21,099 nt of DNA. It comes from M3007 sp038203695 (GTDB lineage Bacteria > Bacteroidota > Bacteroidia > Chitinophagales > Saprospiraceae). Below are positions 14,590-21,099 of the stretch, one piece after another; position 1 is the stretch's first letter; every line of letters starts with the position of its first letter. Under the pieces are notes generated by a model. The model made no database searches, had not been told where the DNA came from, and saw nothing but the letters and a program-made list of their open reading frames with translations. A program made the position numbers and the translations under genes. The stretch lies in the NCBI GenBank assembly GCA_038203695.1, contig JBBRDQ010000072.1:1-21099 (forward strand). The letters are read 5' to 3'.

Positions 14590-15924
14590 ATGGCTTCTAT
14601 TTTAATTCGCAATGCCCGATTGGTCAATCGCGGCATAATCCGGGAAACCGACATTTTTATCCGCGACGGGCGCATCGCCCGCATCGCCCCTACCCTATCG
14701 CAACTGGCTGATATTGAACTGGATGCGCAAGGTAAACACGTATTTCCGGGCATCATCGACGATCAGGTGCATTTCCGGGAACCGGGCCTGACGCACAAGG
14801 GCACCATCGGTTCGGAAAGCCGGGCCGGTGTGGCGGGCGGCGTGACCTCTTTTATGGAAATGCCGAATGTAAATCCGCCAGCGGTGACCCAGGAACTGCT
14901 GGAAAATAAGTACCAGATCGCTGCACGCACTTCGCTGGCGAATTATTCCTTTTTCATGGGCGCCACCAACGATAACCTGGAAGAAGTGCTGCGCACGGAT
15001 GCGACCCGCGTTTGCGGTATCAAGATTTTCCTGGGCAGCAGTACCGGAAATATGCTGGTGGATAACCCGGTGACGCTGGAGCATATTTTTGCCCAGTCGC
15101 CCATGCTGATCGCCACACACTGTGAAGACGAAGCGACCGTCCGCGAAAATATGGCGCGTTATCGGGCCAAATACGGCGATGCGCTGACCGCGAAATTCCA
15201 TCCCCGTATCCGCAACGTGAAAGCCTGTTATTTGTCGTCTTCCATGGCGGTAGCGCTGGCGAAGCAACACAATACCCGATTGCATATCCTGCATATCAGT
15301 ACCAAAGACGAACTGGATTTATTCGACAATACCATTCCGCTGGAACAGAAGCGCATCACGGCGGAAGTATGCGTGCACCACCTGCGCTTTCACTCCGGTG
15401 AATACGCCCGGTACGGCAACCAGATCAAGTGTAATCCAGCCATTAAAAGCCGGGCGCATCGCGACGCCCTGCTACCGGCCTTGCTGGACAACCGTTTGGA
15501 CGTGGTAGCGACCGACCATGCGCCGCATACCTGGGCCGAGAAGTCGCAGCCGTATTTGCAAGCTCCGGCGGGCGTACCGCTCCTGCAACATTCGCTGAAT
15601 GTGATGCTGGAATTTTACCACCAGGGCAAGATTTCGCTGGAGCGCATCGTGGAGAAAATGTGCCATGCCCCGGCGATCGCTTTCCGGCTGCAAGACCGGG
15701 GTTTTGTGGAAGAAGGGGCCTGGGCCGATCTGTCTATTGTCGATACAGAGCAACGCTGGACCGTCGATGCCGACAATATTTATTATCATTGTGGCTGGTC
15801 GCCTTTTACCGGCCATACGTTCCGTGGAGCGGTGCTGAGTACGATCGTCAGTGGTCACCTGGCCTGGCATGAAGGCAAATTCCGGGAGGAAAAAACGGGC
15901 GAACGATTAACGTTTAATGGATAA
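14590..15924 (+). CDS. pyrC: Dihydroorotase (class I type, Bacteroidota variant)
   Basis: A 444-aa amidohydrolase for the third step of pyrimidine synthesis, cyclising carbamoyl-aspartate to dihydroorotate. Seen: DDQVHFREPG (57-66), TSFMEMPNVNPP, GIKIFLGSS with the expected carboxylated Lys145, THCED with H177, LHILHIST with H235, CNPAIKS, and ATDHAPHT with D309. The first His of the metal-binding HxH pair is Gln59, so the motif is Q-x-H. From memory this substitution is usual in Bacteroidota homologues, so it marks a subgroup rather than decay. The start is the ATG at 14590; a longer frame to 14530 overlaps the previous gene and adds no family sequence. The TAA lies inside a 14-bp tandem repeat. 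Confidence 0.92.
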   Translation: MASILIRNARLVNRGIIRETDIFIRDGRIARIAPTLSQLADIELDAQGKHVFPGIIDDQVHFREPGLTHKGTIGSESRAGVAGGVTSFMEMPNVNPPAVTQELLENKYQIAARTSLANYSFFMGATNDNLEEVLRTDATRVCGIKIFLGSSTGNMLVDNPVTLEHIFAQSPMLIATHCEDEATVRENMARYRAKYGDALTAKFHPRIRNVKACYLSSSMAVALAKQHNTRLHILHISTKDELDLFDNTIPLEQKRITAEVCVHHLRFHSGEYARYGNQIKCNPAIKSRAHRDALLPALLDNRLDVVATDHAPHTWAEKSQPYLQAPAGVPLLQHSLNVMLEFYHQGKISLERIVEKMCHAPAIAFRLQDRGFVEEGAWADLSIVDTEQRWTVDADNIYYHCGWSPFTGHTFRGAVLSTIVSGHLAWHEGKFREEKTGERLTFNG

Positions 15925-15961
15925 CGATTAATGGATAATGATTAATGGATAATGATTAATG
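15917..15961 (+). repeat. 14-bp tandem repeat of stop-start micro-ORFs (3 copies)
   Basis: ATGGATAAYGATTA repeats at 15917, 15931 and 15945, and the next ATG, at 15959, is the start used for the TonB-domain gene. Each copy reads ATG GAT AAY GAT TAA (Met-Asp-Asn-Asp-stop), and the stop overlaps the next ATG as TAATG. The first copy overlaps the last bases of pyrC. Confidence 0.9.
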
Positions 15962-16438
15962 TTTAATGGGATGAAAAACGATAAAAAGAAACCGCAGTTT
16001 GTCAATCAGCCGCAGTATCCGGGTGGACCGAAGGAGATGACGAAGTTCATTTACAGCAACTTGCGCTATCCCCAAGGCGCTTTGGCGGCGGGTGTGGAAG
16101 GAACGGTAATGATAGAATACGATATTGATTATCAGGGCAATGTAGTGGCTTCCCGCATTTTACAGGGGCTTGGCCACGGCTGCGACGAAGAAGCGGCGCG
16201 CATTGTGCGGTTGTTTAAATTCGACGTGGCCAAACAACGCGGTTTGCACGTGTTATTTCACCAGAAAGCGAAGATCCAGTTTAAAAAACCGGTGCCGGTG
16301 CCAGTGCCAGTGCCCGAGCCGGCACCCGGCACCCTGCAATTAAATTATTCCTATACAACTGCGGCACCGGTAGTCGATGCAGCGAGCAATGCCGCACCCA
16401 AGGAAACCACCTACAGTTATACGGTGACGATCGGATAA
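15959..16438 (+). CDS. Soluble TonB C-terminal domain protein with Pro-Val tail
   Basis: A 159-aa protein carrying a TonB C-terminal domain (residues about 19-109: QYPGGPKEMTKFIYSNLRYP, GVEGTVMIEYDID, then GCDEEAARIVRLFKFDVAKQRG). No N-terminal membrane anchor or signal peptide is visible, so it is not a standard TonB. After the domain comes KKPVPVPVPVPEPAPG (109-124), a Pro-Val run more usual before a TonB domain than after it, then a Tyr/Thr-rich tail with two YSYT motifs. Alternative start: ATG at 15971 (Met5, MKNDKKKPQ). It lies directly downstream of the 14-bp repeat and faces the efflux operon convergently, with a 44-bp gap holding no clear terminator. Function unknown; a protein-binding role is inference. 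Confidence 0.8.
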   Translation: MFNGMKNDKKKPQFVNQPQYPGGPKEMTKFIYSNLRYPQGALAAGVEGTVMIEYDIDYQGNVVASRILQGLGHGCDEEAARIVRLFKFDVAKQRGLHVLFHQKAKIQFKKPVPVPVPVPEPAPGTLQLNYSYTTAAPVVDAASNAAPKETTYSYTVTIG

Positions 16439-16482
16439 ATTGCCGCCTTTCGCTGGCCGCCAGTTAAAAACATTCCTTACTT

Positions 16483-18210
16483 TTATTGATTCAAGTACAT
16501 CATCTTCACTTCGTACGCCCCGTTCACAACCACTTTTGTGCCCTCCTCGATGCCCTTCAAGATAAGTGTCCGTGTGCCGTCATCCGCGCCCGTCTGGACA
16601 TAGGCCAACTCGAACTCCTCTGGTGCGTGTTTTAGAAACACCGCCGTTTTGCCATTTATTTCTGTCAGGGCTGAGTTAGGTACCGTGATCTGCCGCAGTG
16701 TATTGTTGTCCAATGCCTTCACCGTCACAAACTCGCCGATTTTGAACTCTCCTTTCGGGTTATCCATCTCAAAAAGCACGCGCTGGCTTTGATTGCCCGT
16801 GTTCATCGTTTGCGCCTGCGAAATCAGCCGCACCTCTGCGCTCTTGTGGTCGTCGGTAGAGCAGGTGACGAGAAATTTGTTGCCTAAGTGCACTACCGGC
16901 ACATCGCGGTCATAGACCTGGGCTTCCACGTACACTTTGCTGAGGTTGGTCACGGTAAGCAGTGTTTGCCCAGCCACTACTTCCGCGCCAGGTGTCAGTA
17001 TGAATGCGCCCACTACGCCCCCAATCGGCGCGACGAGTGACACCATGCGGCTATTGGCGGTCGTATTTTCGCCCATGGATTTACCCGCTAAAGTTTGCAG
17101 CTCCACGAGTGCTTGGTTGTAGCTGGCTTCGGCGGCTTGCACGTCGCGCCCGGCGGCGATATCTTCGATTTTTTTCAATCGGTCCAGTTCGCGTTTAGTA
17201 GCCGTAACGCGGGTTTTGGCGGTTTGGATTTGGACAGCCAACAACGAGTTGTTGGCCGAAATGGCGACCTGGTCTGAGGTGCCGATGTTTTGCTGCAATA
17301 CCGCTAGTACCTGTCCGGGACGAACCTGCTGGCCGACGGCCACATTGACCCGTGTGATGCGCCCGCTTTGTGGGGCCACCACTACGCCCAAGCCGCCCGA
17401 AGCCGGAACAACCGTTCCGAACATCGTCGTGGCCGAGTGATAATCGCCCACCGCGATCGGCTGGGTCAAAATTTCAAACAAAAATTGGGTTTCCTTTGGC
17501 GCATCTACCGACTTGCCATAGCCATTACCACCCTGATTGGGGCCATGCGGTTCGTCGCCATGCGCGTAGACGGGGTTGAAATTCGGGATTGAATACCAAG
17601 CGCTCAGTAGGAGCAGCACGGCAGTTAGGACGCGATTTCTCTTTTTAGAAACGAAAAGCACCAGCGCGCCACCCGCCAACAGGCCGCCGAAAAACCACAT
17701 CCAGCCATTTGATTGGGTCGGTTCAGCACCAATTGCGGCCATGGCTTGCAGTTTTTTTCCGACTTCCACATTTTTTATCCCGATCAAATCAGCACCATTG
17801 GGGTGCGATACCTGCACATTGAGCGTGTAGTTTTTGGTTTCCGGGAACGTGGCGTGCAACTCGTAAACGCCCGGCGAAACCGGCGTGACCTCGAACGCGA
17901 TTGGCGCGATTGGCGTCGTGCTGATTTTTAATTCTGCTTGCTCAATCGGGCGATTGCTGGCATAATCGGCCACGAAAAGCATCAGGTGTGCCTCCTGCCC
18001 GGCATTCAGTTCGGGATAGTAGAGCGTAAGTTCGTACTTGTCCGATTCGCCGTAAGCGATGAAATGATCGGCACCGGGCTTGGTAGCGGGCGATGCTGTT
18101 TGGTCGCCATGGGCGGCGTGGGTGGTGCCGTCAGCGTGGGTGTGTGCTTCCTGGGCGAACAGCAGGGCAGGAAGCAGCAGGGCGGAAAGTAAAAACAAGC
18201 GCGATTTCAT
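16483..18210 (-). CDS. RND efflux periplasmic adaptor (CusB/CzcB-like) with N-terminal extension
   Basis: A 575-aa adaptor joining an inner-membrane heavy-metal RND pump to an outer-membrane channel. Parts in order: signal peptide (1-19, ...ALLFA), His-rich stretch (H23, H25, H31, H34), a beta-rich Ig-like domain (about 50-155) ending VSHPNGADLIGIKNVEVG, a membrane helix (170-187), KKRNR, a second hydrophobic segment (194-208), HGDEPHG (217-223), then the HlyD-type adaptor. The adaptor shows GRITRVNVAVGQQVRPGQVLAVL (lipoyl half), a coiled coil with KRELDRLKKIEDIAAGRD, VSLVAPIGGVV, and a C-terminal membrane-proximal domain. The second segment looks like the adaptor's own former signal peptide. 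It is the last gene of the leftward efflux group, 89 bp after the TolC-like gene. The His clusters suggest divalent metal or copper handling; the metal is not certain. Confidence 0.9.
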   Translation of the reverse strand: MKSRLFLLSALLLPALLFAQEAHTHADGTTHAAHGDQTASPATKPGADHFIAYGESDKYELTLYYPELNAGQEAHLMLFVADYASNRPIEQAELKISTTPIAPIAFEVTPVSPGVYELHATFPETKNYTLNVQVSHPNGADLIGIKNVEVGKKLQAMAAIGAEPTQSNGWMWFFGGLLAGGALVLFVSKKRNRVLTAVLLLLSAWYSIPNFNPVYAHGDEPHGPNQGGNGYGKSVDAPKETQFLFEILTQPIAVGDYHSATTMFGTVVPASGGLGVVVAPQSGRITRVNVAVGQQVRPGQVLAVLQQNIGTSDQVAISANNSLLAVQIQTAKTRVTATKRELDRLKKIEDIAAGRDVQAAEASYNQALVELQTLAGKSMGENTTANSRMVSLVAPIGGVVGAFILTPGAEVVAGQTLLTVTNLSKVYVEAQVYDRDVPVVHLGNKFLVTCSTDDHKSAEVRLISQAQTMNTGNQSQRVLFEMDNPKGEFKIGEFVTVKALDNNTLRQITVPNSALTEINGKTAVFLKHAPEEFELAYVQTGADDGTRTLILKGIEEGTKVVVNGAYEVKMMYLNQ

Positions 18211-18299
18211 ATTTTTTGTAATTGAAATTTTTGAAAAAAATTGACTGCCAACTTGCTGCTATCTACAGCAGAACGAAGGTTTTTTAATCCCCACCGGTG

Positions 18300-19469
18300 T
18301 CATTGCCCGGAAAGATAAAGCCCGCGCAACTTGGCCGTTTCAAGCGCCTCCACCTGCTTCGAATACTCCCGCTGCACTTGAAATGCGGCATCCAGCGTTC
18401 GCAAAAAAGTGACATAATCTGTTTGCCCCGCTTCACGCATGCGCAAGGCAGCGGTGATGAGGGCTTGACTGCGGGGCAAGGCTTCTCGTTCGAGGTACTG
18501 CACGGCGGTCCGGGCAAGCTGTAGGTTTGACTGGGCGCGTTGCATTTCGAGCGCGACGGCTTGGACCTGCCCCTCCGCACGGCTTTGCGTGGCTTGCGAT
18601 TGGCTCTCGGCGGCTTGTCGGCCAGCGCGGTACTGCCCAGCCCACAGCGGAATACCAATGCTGGCCCGGAAACGATAATCAATAGGCGTGGAGCGCGGCC
18701 CTTGATTGAGGTAGCCGAGTGAGAAATTGGGCAAAGCGCGGCTTTTCGCCAACGCTGCCTGCCGCTCGGCCACTTGCACCGCTTGTTGGGTATAGGCAAT
18801 TGCGGGATTGGCGGTCAGGTCGTTTGCCACAACCCATCCAACGGTATCGGGCGCGAGCGGCAACAGCGCCCCCAAATCAGCCAGCCCAGTGAAAGTCGCC
18901 AATTGTTGCCGTAACATGACCAAGGTTTGCTCGGCAGCCAAGCGTTCCTGATGCACTTTACCCGTCTCGTTTTCAGCCAACGTTTTTTGTAAAAAATCAA
19001 TCTCCCCAGCAACAAACTGTCGGATAGCGGCAGTAGAAATAGCCGCGTACAGACTGTCGCGTCCTGCCAACTGGCGACTTTGATATTCCGCCACCTGTGC
19101 CTCCAAATACAACAGGCGAACGGAATAGCGCAGGTCATTTTCGCTCACGCGCTGCCCGGCTTGGGCGAGACTTGTTTCGGCTTGGGCCACCTGCTTTTGA
19201 CGGGTATAGACGGTCGGAAACTCGAACGATTGAGACACGCCGATGGCGTAAAATTCCCCGGTAGGGCTTTCGGTGTTCAGTTCGGGATTGGGCAGGTTAA
19301 GGGTAGTTTTTTCGAAGTAGCGTTTGGTTTGGACGTCAGAAGCGGCCGCCCGAATCGTGGGGTGGTTTTTCAATACTGCAGCCACCACCTCGTCTGGGGT
19401 GACGGTTTTTTGAGAAAAAGCCGGGAGGGCAAGGAGGAGCAACCCAACTATATTTGATATTTTCTTCAT
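18300..19469 (-). CDS. TolC-family outer-membrane efflux channel (CusC/CzcC-like)
   Basis: A 389-aa outer-membrane factor of the TolC family, shorter than the usual 410-480 aa. Seen: a signal peptide (MKKISNIVGLLLLALPAFSQ, cleavage near residue 19), VAAVLKNHPTIRAAASDV (about 29-46, typical of OEP repeats), SQSFEFPTVYTRQKQVAQAE, a long helical stretch with AEYQSRQLAGRDSLY, the second repeat NPAIAYTQQAVQVAERQAALAKSRALPNFSLGY, and IGIPLWAGQYRAGRQAAES before the final helices. It starts with ATG at 19469, 13 bp after the pump stop, and precedes the adaptor. It lacks the lipobox Cys found in CusC. Confidence 0.9.
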   Translation of the reverse strand: MKKISNIVGLLLLALPAFSQKTVTPDEVVAAVLKNHPTIRAAASDVQTKRYFEKTTLNLPNPELNTESPTGEFYAIGVSQSFEFPTVYTRQKQVAQAETSLAQAGQRVSENDLRYSVRLLYLEAQVAEYQSRQLAGRDSLYAAISTAAIRQFVAGEIDFLQKTLAENETGKVHQERLAAEQTLVMLRQQLATFTGLADLGALLPLAPDTVGWVVANDLTANPAIAYTQQAVQVAERQAALAKSRALPNFSLGYLNQGPRSTPIDYRFRASIGIPLWAGQYRAGRQAAESQSQATQSRAEGQVQAVALEMQRAQSNLQLARTAVQYLEREALPRSQALITAALRMREAGQTDYVTFLRTLDAAFQVQREYSKQVEALETAKLRGLYLSGQ

Positions 19470-19482
19470 AATTGTTTAAATA

Positions 19483-21099
19483 TTAAAGTTCATTATTTGC
19501 CCTCTTTCCCTCAAAATACCCCTCCACAGCCTTCCGTCCCCATACCCAAAACACCGTCGGAGTCACGATCATATCTAGCAAAGTAGAGGACAGTAGCCCA
19601 CCCAGAATCACCGTCGCTACGGGGTAGAGAATTTCTTTGCCTGCCGCTTGGGAGTCGAGTGTGAGCGGAATCAGCGCCAAGGCCGCCACCAACGCCGTCA
19701 TCAGTACTGGCACCAGCCGTTCGAGCGAGCCGCGCACAATCATCTTTTTGTCAAACTGTTCGCCCTCATGTTCCATCAAGTGAAGATAGTGCGAGATCAT
19801 CATGATGCCGTTGCGCGAGGCAATGCCGGTGAGTGTGATGAAACCCACCAACGTTGCTACCGAGAACGTGCCGCCCGTCAGCCATACCGCGGCCACACTG
19901 CCGACCAGAGCGAGCGGGATATTGAGCATTATCTGCGCTACGATGCGCCAGGAGCGGAAGTGCGCGTACAACACCAGGAAAATGCCCAGCAGCACAAAAA
20001 CGCTCAGGATGCCAATGAGTCGGGAAGCATCCTTTTGCGCTTCGAACTGCCCGCCGTATTCCAGGAAATACCCCTGCGGCATCGGTATTTTTGCTCCAAC
20101 GATTTTCTGAATTTCCGCCACCGTGCTGCCGAGGTCGCGCCCCTGCACATTGCAAGAAATGACCATGCGGCGCTGTCCGTTTTCGTGGCTAACCGAGTTG
20201 ATGCCTTTTTCGTACTCGATGTGGGCGATGCTTTCGAGGGGGATGAGGGTTCCGTCGGGTGTGTGGATTTGTGTATTGCGGATGTTTTCGATGTTTTCAC
20301 GGTCTTCTGCGGTGGCCCGCAACACGAGGTCGAAGGACTTTTGACCGTCCAGAATCTGTGAGACCACCTTACCGCCGTACAGCACTTCGAGGTCGCGGGC
20401 AACCTCGCCCGTCTGCATGCCGTAGCGTTGCAGGGCGGCGCGGTTCAGTTTTATCGTCAGTTGCGGCACGAGCACCTGGCGTTCCACCTGCACGTCCACT
20501 GCACCAGGTACGGTTTCGGCGACTCCTTTTATTTGCCCGGCCAAGGCACGAAGTTCCGTCAAGTCTTCGCCAAAAACCTTGATGGCCACCTGCGCTCGCA
20601 CTCCGCTCAACAGGTGGTCGAGGCGATGTGAAATAGGCTGGCCGATGCTAACCGAAACTCCTGTGAGATTGTCAAGTTGTTTGCGGATGTCAGCGATTAC
20701 CGCTGTGCGGGGGCGGGCATCGGGTTTCAAATCCACGTCAATTTCGGAGTTGCTCACCGGTTCCACGTGTTCGTCGAGTTCGGCGCGACCCGTGCGGCGG
20801 GCGGTGTAGCGCACATCCGGCACGCGCAGGATGAGCCGTTCGGCCACCGTTCCGATTTTGTTGCTTTCTTCCAAGGACGTTCCCGCTGGGGCGTACAGAT
20901 TTATTGTAAAACTGCCTTCATTGAACGGTGGTAAAAACTCTGTGCCGAATCGCGTAACCATGAATATTGCCCCGACGACCAGCGTTATAGCGGCACCGAT
21001 GACCAATTTTGAATTTTTGAGGCCGAAGTCGAGCAGTTTTAGTTCCTGGCGTTTCAGAAAGCGGACGAGACCGCCCTCGTGTTGCGCGTTAACAGGGGT
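19483..21099 (-). CDS. Heavy-metal RND efflux pump, CusA/CzcA-like (5' part outside the window)
   Basis: 538 codons of the C-terminal half of an inner-membrane RND pump (full length in this family about 1,030-1,050 aa). The frame stays open to the right edge, so the true start lies beyond it; an in-frame TTG at 21006 is internal. Seen: a membrane helix near VIGAAITLVVGAIF, then RFGTEFLPPFNEGSF, the porter domain, and then helices: IGILSVFVLLGIFLVLYAHF, IMLNIPLALVGSVAAVWL, GFITLTGIASRNGIMMISHY, VLMTALVAALALIPL and ILGGLLSSTLLDMIVTPTVF. The motif TGIASRNGI and the last helix are typical of the HME family. The methionines that carry Cu(I) in CusA (M573, M623) align to Asn and His here. The stop is 13 bp before the TolC-like gene. 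Confidence 0.92.
   Translation of the reverse strand, partial: TPVNAQHEGGLVRFLKRQELKLLDFGLKNSKLVIGAAITLVVGAIFMVTRFGTEFLPPFNEGSFTINLYAPAGTSLEESNKIGTVAERLILRVPDVRYTARRTGRAELDEHVEPVSNSEIDVDLKPDARPRTAVIADIRKQLDNLTGVSVSIGQPISHRLDHLLSGVRAQVAIKVFGEDLTELRALAGQIKGVAETVPGAVDVQVERQVLVPQLTIKLNRAALQRYGMQTGEVARDLEVLYGGKVVSQILDGQKSFDLVLRATAEDRENIENIRNTQIHTPDGTLIPLESIAHIEYEKGINSVSHENGQRRMVISCNVQGRDLGSTVAEIQKIVGAKIPMPQGYFLEYGGQFEAQKDASRLIGILSVFVLLGIFLVLYAHFRSWRIVAQIMLNIPLALVGSVAAVWLTGGTFSVATLVGFITLTGIASRNGIMMISHYLHLMEHEGEQFDKKMIVRGSLERLVPVLMTALVAALALIPLTLDSQAAGKEILYPVATVILGGLLSSTLLDMIVTPTVFWVWGRKAVEGYFEGKRANNEL

Noticed and set aside
16439..16482. Bidirectional terminator between the convergent TonB-domain and adaptor genes
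   Set aside because: GC-rich words are present, but I could not find a clean stem followed by T-runs.
19648..20361. 237-aa rightward open frame
   Set aside because: It is antisense to conserved RND pump sequence and has no independent support.

Overview
The window looks like a chromosomal segment of a moderately GC-rich member of the Bacteroidota (my guess is the Saprospiria/Chitinophagia side; this is inference). Three things point that way. Most start codons lack a Shine-Dalgarno sequence. Promoter -7 boxes of the form TAnnTTTG are present at 13360-13414. The dihydroorotase, the NdpA-type nucleoid protein and the stand-alone TonB C-terminal domain all have the sequence style I associate with that phylum.

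Layout. 1-628 is a gene-free block of 78-bp direct repeats (CGGAT-rich) followed by two inverted copies and small perfect hairpins. 629-6531 is a rightward, tightly packed surface-polysaccharide operon: a CapD/WbpM-like sugar-nucleotide dehydratase, a small undecaprenyl-phosphate sugar-1-phosphate transferase, a CpsB/YwqE-type PHP tyrosine phosphatase, WecB, Gmd and Fcl. 6532-6911 is a nested tandem repeat (heptads inside 54/61-bp units). 6912-9733 continues rightward with ManC, an orphan DUF433 protein and a GT4 glycosyltransferase. 9685-13293 runs leftward and carries three GT4 glycosyltransferases chained by 4-nt overlaps; the first is broken by one missing base near 12561. A divergent promoter region (about 13353-13414) separates this from a rightward housekeeping group: an NdpA-like nucleoid protein, dihydroorotase and a soluble TonB C-terminal domain protein. 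The leftward genes 16483-21099 are a tripartite heavy-metal RND efflux system (adaptor, TolC-like channel, and the C-terminal half of a CusA/CzcA pump that runs off the right edge).

How the genes fit together. ManC, Gmd and Fcl supply GDP-mannose, GDP-4-keto-6-deoxymannose and GDP-L-fucose. WecB makes UDP-ManNAc. The CapD-like enzyme and the sugar-1-phosphate transferase make and load the first lipid-linked sugar. Four GT4 enzymes (one disrupted) extend the repeat unit. The CpsB phosphatase implies a bacterial tyrosine-kinase (Wzc-type) export control whose kinase, flippase and polymerase are not in this window.

I see no rRNA, tRNA, CRISPR array, transposase or phage gene. The most unusual items are the two repeat blocks, a 14-bp repeat that forms a chain of stop-start micro-ORFs into the TonB gene, the adaptor protein that looks like a fusion with an internal second signal sequence, the frameshifted GT4, and active-site variants in the sugar transferase (Asn-Glu) and dihydroorotase (Gln-x-His).
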